From Neodiprion pinetum (lineage: Eukaryota; Arthropoda; Insecta; Hymenoptera; Diprionidae), in the NCBI RefSeq assembly GCF_021155775.2, contig NC_060234.1, forward strand, positions 14,807,871 through 14,871,870: 64,000 bases of DNA, in the 5' to 3' direction. How positions within the stretch are numbered: position 1 is the first letter of the stretch; each line of letters starts with the position of its first letter. This document shows, in pieces, positions 22,631 through 32,640 of the stretch. Made by a program: the position numbers and the translations under genes. Below the pieces are notes generated by a model. That model was given only the letters and a program-made list of their open reading frames with translations, was not told the origin of the DNA and ran no database searches.

Positions 22631-22706
22631 GGGCGGCTAGGTGGTCTAGTGGAGTGAGGCTCCGGTAAAGCATCGCTAGATACCAGGTTCGATTCCTGGC
22701 TCCGTC
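22631..22706 (+). tRNA. tRNA-like Pol III cassette, direct copy 1
   Basis: A box TGGTCTAGTGG and B box GGTTCGATTCC are at tRNA spacing, the T-arm stem CCAGG/CCTGG is perfect, and a T5 run (Pol III stop signal) lies 6 bases past the end. However, the 7-base acceptor strands do not pair well and no clean anticodon arm is evident, so it is more likely a tRNA-derived sequence than a working tRNA gene. Flanking AATTAACGAC and GTCGTTAATT could pair with each other. Confidence 0.4.
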
Positions 22707-23005
22707 GTTAATTTTTCGAATTTACCAGTTTTTCAAAATTATACGTTTCAACAATGAAAAATGCCTCGTGATTAATATTAATATTGATGATGCATATCCG
22801 CATTTCAATATTAGACGGTCATTGACTGTCTTACGAGCTTCGCATCAGAAGCGTAAGATTCCAAAATGTAAACACACTTACAGACATTCTTACAAGTTGT
22901 GTCTCGAAGAGGAAGAACACTTTCTATATTCACACATACTATCACAGCACAAAAAAACAAATTTGAACTTACTGGTGATGAGAGGAATTAACGACATCAG
23001 AGTCA

Positions 23006-23081
23006 GGGCGGCTAGGTGGTCTAGTGGAGTAAGGCTCCGGTAAAGCATCGCTAGATACCAGGTTCGATTCCTGGCTCCGTC
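23006..23081 (+). tRNA. tRNA-like Pol III cassette, direct copy 2
   Basis: Same A box, B box and T5 run as copy 1, with one visible base change (GGAGTAAGG for GGAGTGAGG). Same doubts about the fold. Confidence 0.4.
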
Positions 23082-23380
23082 GTTAATTTTTCGAATTGCC
23101 AGTTTTTCAAAATTATACGTTTCAACAATGAAAAATGCCTCGTGATTAATATTAATATTGATGATGCATATCCGCATTTCAATATTAGACGGTCATTGAC
23201 TGTCTTACGAGCTTCCCATCAAGAAGCGTAAGATTCCAAAATGTAAACACACTTACAGACATTCTTACAAGTTGTGTCTCGAAGAGGAAGAACACTTTCT
23301 ATATTCACACATACTATCACAGCACAAGAAAACAAATTTGAACTTACTGGTGATGAGAGGAATTAACGACATCAGAGTCA

Positions 23381-23456
23381 GGGCGGCTAGGTGGTCTAGT
23401 GGAGTAAGGCTCCGGTAAAGCATCGCTAGATACCAGGTTCGATTCCTGGCTCCGTC
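23381..23456 (+). tRNA. tRNA-like Pol III cassette, direct copy 3
   Basis: Same layout as copy 2, followed by only 46 bp of the spacer before the array ends at the 14-bp direct repeat. Confidence 0.4.
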
Positions 23457-23610
23457 GTTAATTTTTCGAATTACCAGTTTTTCAAAATTATACGTTTCAA
23501 CAATTCAGTTATTATGCTAGCTGCAAAAGAATCACTATCTTCCACGTTTCCATCTTTTCTGTGCTTTACTAAATCTCATCAGTTCGAGAATAGACATTTT
23601 TATGCCATTC

Positions 23611-24212
23611 TGTAAAGTTTTGGGCTGATGTAGCGAGAAAAAAGTAAATTAAAATGCTGGAAATTCGGGTAGCTTAATTTTAACTGAATAGAACAACTTT
23701 CGTTTATTTATAACTACTTAAATTAATTAATCACATTAAATTGTCTTTTTTATCACAGTTTATATTTAATTTGATTTGATAAGCAAGCGAGATTATGCAA
23801 AAGCATGCCGGATTGCAGGTTAAGGTTAAGGTTAAGCACATGCGGTACGATTATCCGACCACTAAAACACAGAAAACTCAAAGATTTTGAAAATATAAAC
23901 TAAATCAAGCAATTAATAACATAATATAACTTATTAACAAGATATCAGCACGATATAGCGAGAGATTAGTGAGATATTAGCAGATTTGGTGAAAGCGAGA
24001 TGCGATAGCAAAGGGTTACAGTATGCAAGAGAGCGGAAGAGAAACGTGGCGAGGCGGGAGAGCTGGCTCCGTGGTCCCAGCTCTAGGCCCGGCGCGCGTC
24101 GAGCGCCGAGAAGATAGTTTTGGGAACGCAGTATTGGCCAGCCATGCGTGAGCGCGATCGACGGCGCCGGAGATCGACTGACGGTAGGGAGCAAGAGAGG
24201 GAGATTTCAACA
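23611..24212 (-). repeat. BEL 3' LTR (in element orientation)
   Basis: 602 bp, TG...CA, preceded by CATTC. Contains TTAAGGTTAAGGTTAAG, absent in perfect form from the other LTR. Confidence 0.95.
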
Positions 24213-27041
24213 TTCTCCCCCCTTCTCCGCTCGTTGGAGAAGTAGTTGAGATGAAGCTGGAGCGACATCTTGAAGATCTTCCTTGTGCCTCGGGATCGGA
24301 AGGAGTACCAACTTGTGTATAGGTCTCGTGTACGTCGACGTAGCAGTCTCGATGGTGACGACGTGCGTCAGGTCATCTTTGCCTGGGTGAATGTGCGTGA
24401 CGCGTCCCAACGGCCATTTTGACGGTGGATAGCGTTCGTCTGAGAGTAAGACGAGCGATCCGACGTTGATGTCGTGGAATGTGGTGTTCCACTTGGAGAT
24501 GGTCTGGTGAGATTTCAGGCAGGCGTCTGACCAGTGAGACCAGAACAGTTGGAACCTTTGTTGAATTTCTTCCAGCCTTGATAGTCGGTTGTGAGGCGTG
24601 TCGAGAAGTGATGGCTCAGGTATCGTGGTGAGAGCTGCTCCTCGGATGAAGTGTCCAGGCGTAAGGGTGATGAGATCGTCTGTATCTTCGGACAGAGCAC
24701 TGAGGGGTCGAGAGTTCAACACTGCTTCAACCTGAGTCAGTAGCGTAGAGTAGTCCTCGTACGTGAGGATCTTGTCTGAGTTGGTGCGAGAGAGGTGGTG
24801 TTTAATGGATTTCACGGCTGCTTCCCATTTGCCACCCATGTGAGGAGCTCCTGGTGGATTAAACTTCCATTTGGTGCCGTCATTAGCGATGAGTTGCTGT
24901 AAATGCTTTGATTCTTTGGTGGAACCAGCAAGCAGTCGTTTCAGGATGACGTAGGCGCCTTGGAAGTTGGTTCCGCAGTCACTGGTGAGCGTCTTGCAGA
25001 TGCCGCGTCGTGCAGTGAAGCGTCTGAAGGCTTTCAGGAAACCGTGGGCGGTGTAATCGGTGACAAGCTCCAAGTGAACAGCAGAGGTTGAAAAACACAC
25101 GAACACTGCGATCCACGCTTTGTATGAGCGCGTGCCACGCCCCTGGAAGAACTTGAGAGACACTGGGCCTGCGTAGTCGACTCCGGTGTGTTCGAAGACA
25201 AGTGATGGTGTGACACGTGTAGCTGGAAGTTGTCCCATGCGTTGTTGAGCGCGTATTCCGCGTATCCTGGCGCAGGTGACGCAGTGATGAATGTGATGCT
25301 TGATAGGAGCGCGACCACCAAGTATCCAGCAGTATCGGCGTACGTAGTTGAGTGTGAGCTGCGTACCACCGTGCATGGTGCGAGTGTGTGCGTTGGAGAT
25401 GCAGAGCGTAGTGATTCTCGATTCTCGGGGTAGAATTGGAGAATTTTTGGCATCTTCTTCCAGCTGAGCATTTTGCAGGTGTTCACCAACTCGTAACAGA
25501 CCGGTTTGATCGATCCAGGCGGTGAGTCTGGTGAGCGGGTGCGATTTTGCGAGTGCTTTGCCTTGGGAAATTGCACGAATTTCGCTGGCAAAGTGAACTT
25601 GCTGCGTAGCTCTGATCCAGAACGTGAGCGCGAATTGCAGATCAGCTGGGTTCAGCGGTGATGCTGTGAGGTTTGATGCTGGTGTTCGCTTGAAACATGC
25701 TGCTGCGCGTTGAATTGTAGCTGTGATGCGTAGAAGCTTCGTGAGACTGATGTCTTTGTCGAATAAAGTTTCAAACGGTAGTTTCGGAGCAGTCGTGGTG
25801 AGTACAGCACTTGGTCGAACTTCGTCATCAGCTGGTTGATCAGTCGGAGCGGCGAACGAAGGCCAGAGGCGTGGTGATTCAGTGAGCCAGTCGGGTCCTG
25901 ACCACCAGAGATTGTGTGTGATAAGTTGCGAGGGTGTCAGGCCTCGAGAGGCGCAGTCTGCGGGGTTGTGCTTCCCTGAGACAAACTTCCACGTGGCATC
26001 AGGTGTAGTTGTCTGGATAGCTTGAACCCGGTTCTTCACGAACTCCTTCCAACGCATTGCGTCACTGTTGATCCAAGCGAGGGATACTGAGGAGTCTGTC
26101 CACAAGGTAACATGAGCATGATTGAGTTGGAGAGTCGATTGAACTCGCTTGATGAGTTTTGATAAGAGCAGTGCAGCTGAAAGCTCCAATCGTGGTATTG
26201 TTAGGCGATTCAGGGGCGCAACTCGTGTCTTGGAGCAGACCAAAGTCACCTTTGATGATTCCCCAGGAGTTGAGACTTTGACGTAGACAACAGCTGCCAT
26301 TGCAGCTAGTGATGCGTCCGAGAAGCCGTGGATTTCGACTTCCGTGTCGTCAGAGCGAAGTTGCAGCCAGCGAGGGATTGCTAGTTGCGAGAGCTGAGAG
26401 AGTTCCTGGCGGAATGTCGTCCAGCGATGAATAATCTGCGGAGTGAGTTGATCGTCCCATCCGACCTTTTCTTGCCAGAGATCTTGCATCAGCACCTTAG
26501 CACGAACTACGACTGGTGATATTAACCCTAGAGGGTCAAACAATTGAGCTGTCTCAGACAGGATTGTGCGTTTGGTGATGGCTGGTCTTTGTAGCGACTG
26601 ATCGGTGAACTTGAGCAGATCTGGAGCGCATTGCCAGGTGTGACCCAGTATCTTGGAGGATGACTCGCTGAATTCATGAGTCTCGGAGCAGGATGATGGA
26701 GATGAGTGAAGTTTAAAGAAGTCCGGGTGATTACTTTTCCACTTTGACAGTGGGAAGCATCCCCGTAGGCACACCTCTTCAACTTGAGTAGCGATGGCGT
26801 TTAGCGAGTCGAGATCATCAGCACCGCCAGTGACATCATCAACGTAGCTGCCTTGTTCGAAGGGTTCCTTTGCGAGAGGGAACTGATGACCTTCGTCGAG
26901 CAGCAATTGCTGCAGCGCGCGGCCTGAGAGGTACGGAGCAGGCTTGGTACCGTAGGTAACTGTCGTGAGCTCATGCTCCTGGATTCGAGAATTCTCGTCA
27001 ACCCAGAGGATGCGTTGATACTTGCGATCGTCTGGATGCAC
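24207..27041 (-). CDS. BEL Pol: RT C-terminal part, RNase H, integrase, DUF5641-like domain
   Basis: 944 open codons. RT catalytic block GSYVDDVTGG near residue 65; RNase H blocks EIHGFSDAS, TIPRLELSAALL, LWTDSSVSLAWI and KHNPADCASRG; integrase zinc module (HTRTMHGGT ... HCVTCARIRG), DDE residues in GVDYAGPV, LTSDCGTNF and GKWEAAVK; and a C-terminal block with FWSHWSDACL and WPLGRVTHIHPG. All catalytic residues look intact. The N-terminal part of RT lies in other frames upstream. The stop falls just inside the 3' LTR, so the last residues overlap it. Confidence 0.93.
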   Translation of the reverse strand: MHPDDRKYQRILWVDENSRIQEHELTTVTYGTKPAPYLSGRALQQLLLDEGHQFPLAKEPFEQGSYVDDVTGGADDLDSLNAIATQVEEVCLRGCFPLSKWKSNHPDFFKLHSSPSSCSETHEFSESSSKILGHTWQCAPDLLKFTDQSLQRPAITKRTILSETAQLFDPLGLISPVVVRAKVLMQDLWQEKVGWDDQLTPQIIHRWTTFRQELSQLSQLAIPRWLQLRSDDTEVEIHGFSDASLAAMAAVVYVKVSTPGESSKVTLVCSKTRVAPLNRLTIPRLELSAALLLSKLIKRVQSTLQLNHAHVTLWTDSSVSLAWINSDAMRWKEFVKNRVQAIQTTTPDATWKFVSGKHNPADCASRGLTPSQLITHNLWWSGPDWLTESPRLWPSFAAPTDQPADDEVRPSAVLTTTAPKLPFETLFDKDISLTKLLRITATIQRAAACFKRTPASNLTASPLNPADLQFALTFWIRATQQVHFASEIRAISQGKALAKSHPLTRLTAWIDQTGLLRVGEHLQNAQLEEDAKNSPILPRESRITTLCISNAHTRTMHGGTQLTLNYVRRYCWILGGRAPIKHHIHHCVTCARIRGIRAQQRMGQLPATRVTPSLVFEHTGVDYAGPVSLKFFQGRGTRSYKAWIAVFVCFSTSAVHLELVTDYTAHGFLKAFRRFTARRGICKTLTSDCGTNFQGAYVILKRLLAGSTKESKHLQQLIANDGTKWKFNPPGAPHMGGKWEAAVKSIKHHLSRTNSDKILTYEDYSTLLTQVEAVLNSRPLSALSEDTDDLITLTPGHFIRGAALTTIPEPSLLDTPHNRLSRLEEIQQRFQLFWSHWSDACLKSHQTISKWNTTFHDINVGSLVLLSDERYPPSKWPLGRVTHIHPGKDDLTHVVTIETATSTYTRPIHKLVLLPIPRHKEDLQDVAPASSQLLLQRAEKGGEC
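24213..24230 (-). promoter_or_regulatory. BEL polypurine tract
   Basis: On the minus strand GGAGAAGGGGGGAGAA abuts the 3' LTR. Expected plus-strand primer position. Confidence 0.8.
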
Positions 27042-27499
27042 TGAGATTTGCGAAACATTTTCACGACGTCTGTTGTGAAGATGTAGTGATGACGTCTGAC
27101 GTAGAGCAGCACGTCAAAGATGTCACTCTGGGTTTTAGGACCAGTGTGCAGCAGGTCGTTGACCGTGTAACCTGAAGTGGTCTTGGAGGAGCCGTTGAAC
27201 ACTACTCGGATCTTATTATTGCGCATTACGCCGTGATGAGGCAAGTAATATCCGTCCGTGGAAGTGTTTTGAGGCTGGACTTTCTCCATGTGACCCATAG
27301 ACTCGTACTCGTTGAGGAAGTCTTGGTACAGTCGATGAAGTTCAGGTGATGCGATAGGCGATTTAGTAGTCGAGCTAGCGAGCGTTGTGCGATGCCTTTC
27401 GAGTGTCCAAGAGGCGGAGCATTGGATTTGAATGGCAAACGCACGATGTAGCGACCTGAGCTGTCGCGAGAGTGCGTTGCGATGAAATGAGCCTCGCAC
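27042..27499 (-). pseudogene. BEL Pol: RT N-terminal block in a shifted frame
   Basis: From about 27345 to 27058 the RT reading continues in a different frame, with ELHRLYQDFLNEYESMGHM, YYLPHHGVMR, RVVFNGSSKT and IFTTDVVKMF. Frameshifts at about 27345-27352 and 27058 separate it from the protease frame upstream and the main Pol frame downstream. The part of this frame above 27350 is a shadow of the protease frame. Confidence 0.85.
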
Positions 27500-28257
27500 T
27501 CAGCTTCTTCAGCGCTGAGAGATTCCTGGTGAGTCGATGGAACTTCCTCGACCTCCCAAAATCTTGTTACGAGCTCGTGTAGATGTGAATTGGAGATAAG
27601 ATGATGTTGATGCGCAGGCGATGAGTGAGGCGATTGAGTAACAGGTCCAAGAACAGCCCATCCGAAGATTGTCTGAATCGCAATAGGCTGACCTGGTTGT
27701 CCAGCTCTTACTCCAGGCTTGATTATCAGGCCATACGAGTCTGCTCCGACGAGTATGTCAATTCGACCTGGTGATAGGTGTTCTGGATCAGCAAGATCCA
27801 AATCGGCGATGTGAGGCCAGGATTGACTGGAGATAGTGACTGGAGGCAGCTCAACAGTGAGAGATGGCAGTACGTGCGCGTGGAGATTGACCTGGTCGTC
27901 AGAGTGCGTAGAGCGTAGAGATATTTCAACAGTACCCTTTGTTGATCCTGAAGGCACGGTTCCGACTCCAATGATTGGAATGCGAGAATCAGAGAGCGTG
28001 ATACCGAGCAGGAGAGTAAGCTGTTGAGCGATAAGCGTGAGTTCTGAGCCTGGGTCAATCAGCATTCGTACTGGATGTGCAAGTCGAGTAGGCGAGATGA
28101 AAAGAGCTTGTGCAGTAGCTAGCAGCACCACTGGTCTAGGTGAAGTAGCTGCGTTGCACGCAGAGCGAGATTGTTGCGTTGATAGTAGCGTTGCGGCGAT
28201 AGGCGATGACGATGGCAAGAGAGTGAGTTGAGAGTTGGCGTTGCGGGTGTCAGATAG
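27350..28257 (-). CDS. BEL aspartic protease (A17-type) and RT linker
   Basis: This frame is the same as Gag and opens right after the Gag TGA (28258-28260). The active-site block is MLIDPGSELTLI, followed by IPIIGVGTVP, a DILVGADSYG block and IFGWAVLGPV, which is the usual BEL protease layout. It would cleave the polyprotein. Past about 27350 the frame is out of phase with RT owing to a frameshift and ends at 27226. The D-P-G triplet in place of D-S/T-G is seen in some BEL proteases, to my recollection, so I do not count it as damage. Confidence 0.88.
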
Positions 28258-28260
28258 TCA
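28249..28260 (-). promoter_or_regulatory. Candidate stop-codon readthrough site between Gag and Pol
   Basis: Gag ends in TGA followed directly by CTA, and protease-Pol continues in the same frame with no further stop for 340 codons. UGA-CUA is a well-known leaky context in viral and cellular readthrough. A plain nonsense mutation in a formerly continuous frame cannot be excluded. Confidence 0.5.
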
Positions 28261-29658
28261 TGCTGACATAGTCTGACTTGTTTGAGGCGTAGTTGACGTT
28301 TGTGAGAGCGCGGTTGCATCTGCTCGAGCTCTCATTGTGTTGAGATGCTGAGAGTCATGCAGCATTGAATGATGCGCAGCTTGACAGTGGCGACAGCGTT
28401 TCTTGCTACGGCAGTTTTCCAGTGCGTGTAATCTGAGACAGTTCAGGCACAGATTCTTGGAGAGGGCTTGCTGATGACGCTCATTTGGTGTCAAATTGTG
28501 GAACGACGGGCACGAGACGACAAAGTGCGGTGCACCACAGCAGGAGCAGGGACTCTGAGGTCTCGATTGTGTAGCGGGAGTCTGTACTGTAGGCGTGTGC
28601 GGCGTAGAGGACTGAGCAGGCGTAGTGCAGGTATTTTGTGGCGACGCACTGACCATGTGGACATGCGCAGTAGATGCTTTTGTGCCTGGCGTGCCTTTAT
28701 TACCACTCGGGGACTTCTTGTTGGCCTTGGAGTTCGACTTGGGGTTCTGCTTGGCTGGAGGTTTGTCTTCCAGAGTTTCAAGGGCTCGAGCGCGACCAAT
28801 GAGGAAGGCTTTGAGTCTCTCCAGCGTTGGATAATCAGCGGCAGATCCAAGCGTCAGCTCCCAGTCTTCACGCGTCTGAGGATCGAGTTTGTGAGTAAGA
28901 AAGTGAACGAGCAGGTGATCCCATTGATCGACGGGCGATCCGAGTGACTTCAAGGAGTTCAGCACTTCGTTTGTAGTGTTAATTAGAGTATTGACTTCCT
29001 GGGCAGATCGCGAAGCCATCTTGGGGATGTTGAACAGTTTGTTCAGTCGTGCAGTGATAAGGACGCGTTTGTTCTCATAGCGCGTGGTCAACGCTTGCCA
29101 GGCGTCTGCAAATGCGGTGGCGGTGATATCCACATTGGCGATGAGAGAATACGCTGTTCCATGTACGCTCTGTAGCAAGTAGTGCATCTTGTCGATTTCG
29201 CTGATGCCGTCCTTGCTGACAACTGACATGAACTTGTTCTTGAAGGACTGCCACTCCAAGAGCTCTCCGTTGAATCTTGGAGGCTGAATCGTGGGCAGTT
29301 GTGGACGATGATGATGAGCGTTATCTTGCATGGTGACATTGTGAGGCGAGAGTGGTGCTAAGCGAGGTCCAAGCTCGTTGCTGCGCTTTTTGAGAGCGGA
29401 TTTGATCAAGGTGTAGCGCTGAAGCGCCATAGTGTATCTGCCTTCTTTAAAGTAGGCGTGAGAAGCATCAATGTCTTTGCAACCGATGAGCTTGTCGTGC
29501 GCATCGACGATCTTGTTCCAGGTGGCCTCTAGCGCTTCGAGCTTAATCTCCGCGTCGAAGATCGTGCAGGTAGAGATGTCTCCGGAGTCGACCTCGTTGT
29601 GGAGGATAGAGAGGTAGGTCATGTGGCACTCCTGAGCCATAAAGTACTTAGCGGACAT
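28258..29658 (-). CDS. BEL Gag with zinc knuckles
   Basis: The first ATG of the open frame is at 29656-29658 (MSAKYFMAQE); the frame itself is open up to 29883. A DUF1759-type capsid region has PPRFNGELLEWQSFKNKF, MHYLLQSVHG and QALTTRYENKR. After a basic, Ser/Thr/Pro-rich stretch come three cysteine clusters: CSCCGAPHFVVSC, LCLNCLRLHALENC and KRCRHCQAAHHSMLH. These bind RNA. It ends in TGA with Pol in frame behind it. Confidence 0.92.
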   Translation of the reverse strand: MSAKYFMAQECHMTYLSILHNEVDSGDISTCTIFDAEIKLEALEATWNKIVDAHDKLIGCKDIDASHAYFKEGRYTMALQRYTLIKSALKKRSNELGPRLAPLSPHNVTMQDNAHHHRPQLPTIQPPRFNGELLEWQSFKNKFMSVVSKDGISEIDKMHYLLQSVHGTAYSLIANVDITATAFADAWQALTTRYENKRVLITARLNKLFNIPKMASRSAQEVNTLINTTNEVLNSLKSLGSPVDQWDHLLVHFLTHKLDPQTREDWELTLGSAADYPTLERLKAFLIGRARALETLEDKPPAKQNPKSNSKANKKSPSGNKGTPGTKASTAHVHMVSASPQNTCTTPAQSSTPHTPTVQTPATQSRPQSPCSCCGAPHFVVSCPSFHNLTPNERHQQALSKNLCLNCLRLHALENCRSKKRCRHCQAAHHSMLHDSQHLNTMRARADATALSQTSTTPQTSQTMSA

Positions 29659-29883
29659 CGTGGAAAAATTCTGAAAGCTATCGAGGAAGAATAAATGGGC
29701 GAAAAAGTAAAGCTTAGCGACAATTGCCAAAAGTAATTGGAAAGAACTGACAGAGTGTTGGCAGTCCTCTTGAGCAGCTAGCAGTAGGCGAGGTTGATTG
29801 GCGATGACCTTGAATGGTGATCTTGGAGAGGTTAAACCCCACTGGGAATCACACACGCGCTTTTCGCAGGGTAATTTTCGCAC

Positions 29884-30017
29884 TAGGGTCCCAAGTTACC
29901 CTTTCCGTCAACGCAGTATCACTTCCGGATACTCAGCAATGCGTCAACGTTGAATCGCGCACCAAGAGTCACTGATTTCGAGTTAGTTTTTAAGTTTAAT
30001 TAAGTTAAGCTACCACT
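29884..30017 (-). other. BEL 5' leader
   Basis: Untranslated leader between PBS and the Gag frame. No additional motif recognised. Confidence 0.6.
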
Positions 30018-30035
30018 ATCCGGCTCAAAGGACCA
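30018..30035 (-). promoter_or_regulatory. BEL primer binding site
   Basis: Five bases inside the 5' LTR the minus strand reads TGGTCCTTTGAGCCGGAT, ending the complementary tRNA in ...GGACCA. I do not assign the tRNA. Confidence 0.7.
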
Positions 30036-30040
30036 AAAAA

Positions 30041-30642
30041 TGTAAAGTTTTAGGCTGATGTAGCTAGAAAACAGTAAATTAAAATGCTGGAAATTCGGGT
30101 AGCTTAATTTTAGCTGAATAGAACAACTTTCGTTTATTTATAAATACTTAAATTAATTAATCACATTAAATTGTCTTTTTTATCACAGTTTATATTTAAT
30201 TTGATTTGATAAGCAAGCGAGATTATGCAAAAGCATGCCGGATTGCAGGTTAAGATTAAGGTTAAGCACATGCGGTGCGATTATCCGACCACTACAACAC
30301 AGAAAACTCAAAGATTTCGAAAATATAAACTAAATCAAGCAATTAATAACATAATATTACTTATTAACAAGATATCAGCACGATATAGCGAGAGATTAGT
30401 GAGATATTAGCAGATTTGGTGAAAGCGAGATGCGATAGCAAAGGGTTACAGTATGCAAGAGAGCGGAAGAGAAACGTGGCGAGGCGGGAGAGCTGGCTCC
30501 GTGGTCCCAGCTCTAGGCCCGGCGCGCGTCGAGCGCCGAGAAGATAGTTTTGGGAACGCAGTACTGGCCAGCCATGCGTGAGCGCGATCGACGGCGCCGG
30601 AGATCGACTGACGGTAGGGAGCAAGAGAGGGAGATTTCAACA
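30041..30642 (-). repeat. BEL 5' LTR (in element orientation)
   Basis: 602 bp, TG...CA, followed by CATTC at 30643-30647. Confidence 0.95.
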
Positions 30643-30647
30643 CATTC

Positions 30648-31737
30648 CGTTTTCCGTAATTACATTGAGTTCGGCCCTGATTCAACCGAATAAGGTAATT
30701 TTAAGTGCTAATAATAATAACTACACTATCATTTTTAATAAATAATCTTTCGAATCATTTTTGACATGTATCAAAATCAACAAATTGACACTTTCAAATC
30801 ATAGCCTTCAATAGTTAAAGTATCATTTTAAATCCACAAAGACTCAGTGCCCGACGTTCAACATCGTTCGATTCATCAACTCTTCCGAACTTGAGGTGAG
30901 GCCCTGGTCCAGAATTCTACTGACGCAAACCGACACGATCCGACGGCTCTCAATATCGCTCGAACTACACATCTAAAGATAAGTCAATCCGAGTGCTAAT
31001 CATCGACATTGAACGAATTCTTGTTTTGGCCTTTATGATCAAAATTTACTTCTGTAATATCCATTTAAAAGCAAGTCTAGAATTGGTGGCTAACTTCACT
31101 ACCCCCAATTAAATCGTACTTATTGTTTCCAAGATTCAACCAACAAGAATTAACAACAGGAAATATAAATAATTTAAGATAATCTGAAAAGAGAGATACA
31201 ATATAATAATCACGACCAGCTAGTTATAACCATCGTTCAAAGTAGATGTTCCTGGTACCAAATAATAATATCAATTAGAGTAGAATGACACACGATTTGC
31301 CAAACCCGTAAACGCTCAAATTTAGCGATTCTGCAGCTTCTCTGCATTCGAATATAAATTCGTCCGTTGGCGTGGATTATTATATAAACCTAAACACTTT
31401 ATAAATTGTTACTTTCGGCTTTTACGTCATTATCACAATTCATTGTAATCAGACATTCCAATCACCAAATCGTACAGAATATACTTTATCTTCTACCAGT
31501 TGAATTATATTAAACCATATATTTTGAACAGCCTTTTTCCCATTTTCATTATTATAAAATTGCCTCAACAATTCAAGCAAACCTCACAGACCTGTACAGG
31601 ACTATAGCAACACGATCCTACAAATTACCGGCTTATCGAAAGGTAGGTCTTTTCTTGAGTTTTAATTTTTATTCATTGTCGTTACGTGGGAGCTTGATTA
31701 TTCAATTAATCATTAACTACCACCGCTCAGTACACTC
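30648..31737. other. Unassigned AT-rich sequence
   Basis: No gene or repeat recognised. It should contain the 3' end of the DUF4806 transcription unit and, if that gene belongs to a transposon, the transposon's left end; no inverted end was identified. Confidence 0.45.
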
Positions 31738-31856
31738 TCACCCCCACGTAACATCAGCTTTTTGGTTTGCCCGCTGTTTTGCAAACCGGAACCATTCGGC
31801 GACGGTTTCTTCGAACTTGATTTCTTTCGTTGTCGGATGTCCCTCCATAATAGCTT
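31738..31856 (-). CDS. DUF4806 gene, terminal exon
   Basis: A strong acceptor (TTTTTTGTTTGCAG) precedes an exon coding for EAIMEGHPTTKEIKFEET, then VAEWFRFAKQRANQ and a stop. It joins in phase to the exon at 32205-32364 across a GT-AG intron. The W-F-R-x-A-x-Q-R end is typical of DUF4806 domains, whose function is unknown. This is the 3' end of a gene whose 5' exons lie beyond the Polinton at 50336-51270. Confidence 0.75.
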
Positions 31857-32204
31857 CTGCAAACAAAAAATTCATAACATTAAATGCATGAATGAAAAAT
31901 GTAATTAAAAACGCATACGAAAAGTGAATCAAAAAACGAACAATACAACAGTCTTTATCGAATTAAAAAAGATAATTTTTTGTTCTTTTTTTTAAAACGA
32001 ATTGAAATAGAACTTCTTCACGATTTTACGATTCGAGAACGTATTTAAGTATAAAATAGAGAAGATAAATAGATAGAATTTGAATAGATTGAAATAGATT
32101 AAATAGAGAATAGAAATAGTAAAAAAAGAGAATTCAAATAGATGGTTTATATAATTAGGTTCCTGCTGGTTATACCTCTCTTCTTTTAAAAAGTAATTAC
32201 TCAC

Positions 32205-32364
32205 CTTTGACAGTTTGAATGAGACGAAGATTTTCAATGCAGAAGTTTTGTTTTCGTTCTTTCCACGAACACAACTGCACGCACGCATTTGTAAATTCTT
32301 GGCGGCAAATCCTTTGAATGGCCTCACGTGCTGAACAACCTCCGATTTTTCGTACAAACACATC
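32205..32364 (-). CDS. DUF4806 gene, core exon
   Basis: The exon starts after TATCATAG and ends before GTGAGTAAT. It reads DVFVRKIGGCSAREAIQRIC, then QEFTNACVQLCSWKER and LRLIQTVK. The double glycine followed by an RRI-like helix and the C-S-W block are the DUF4806 core pattern. The phase (one base over) fits the next exon exactly. Intact splice signals suggest that it was expressed before disruption. Confidence 0.75.
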
Positions 32365-32439
32365 CTATGATATGAATTATATTTCATTAAAATCTTCTAC
32401 ACAAATCTATTATTACGGTCGAGATATTGTATAAATTAG

Positions 32440-32640
32440 CGTATGAATTGCTTTGCCATTTCAGTTTTCTCACAGAGTCCTCGCTCGAAATTTTCGATCT
32501 CCACGATTGATTTTAGTGGTAGTTCACATTTGATGAGAGCCGTGTCTCCTGAAGCTTCTAGTCGGTACCCACGACTGAGTTTTCGTAAAATGTCTTGCAA
32601 GCGGATTTCCATTGACGAGATCATCCGAATGATTACTCTC
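32440..32640 (-). CDS. DUF4806 gene, linker exon (LPLKS block)
   Basis: After an acceptor at about 32640 (AATCAG) the frame reads MEIRLQDILRKLSRGY, then CELPLKSIVEIENFE and KTEMAKQFI. In DUF4806 proteins an LP-(L/I)-K block with an acidic F-E motif comes just before the double-glycine core, so the order fits. No clean GT donor is present at its 3' end (a stop follows), so this exon or its donor may be damaged. Confidence 0.6.

Larger units (their letters stand above)
22039..23502. repeat. Foldback plus tandem array of a 375-bp unit with a tRNA-like cassette
   Basis: The array starts with an inverted partial unit (22039-22318), which is mirrored by the following direct sequence, then direct units with a constant 375-bp period (tRNA-like parts start at 22631, 23006 and 23381). 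Each unit is a 76-bp tRNA-like part plus about 299 bp of AT-rich spacer. The whole block is bounded by a perfect 14-bp direct repeat, ATTCAGTTATTATG, at 22025-22038 and 23503-23516. Units differ at only a few sites, so the array is young. Confidence 0.9.
23611..30642 (-). mobile_element. BEL/Pao LTR retrotransposon, full length
   Basis: Two 602-bp LTRs (23611-24212 and 30041-30642) with TG...CA ends are flanked by a 5-bp CATTC duplication (23606-23610 and 30643-30647), as usual for BEL/Pao. On the minus strand lie Gag, an A17-type aspartic protease, RT, RNase H, integrase and a C-terminal DUF5641-like domain. A PBS and a purine tract are at the expected places. The LTRs show roughly a dozen differences, so it is older than the Gypsy copy. 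Pol has two frameshifts (about 27345-27352 and 27058), so it is not autonomous. Confidence 0.96.

Noticed and set aside
22631..22706. Ordinary functional tRNA gene
   Set aside because: A and B boxes are good but the acceptor strands do not pair and no clear anticodon arm exists.
22768..23177. Open frames on both strands across the tRNA-like array
   Set aside because: They run through repeat units and the tRNA-like part, and change with unit phase; no protein family resembles them.
22039..23502. CRISPR-like direct repeats
   Set aside because: Units are 375 bp with nearly identical spacers in eukaryotic DNA, so not a CRISPR array.
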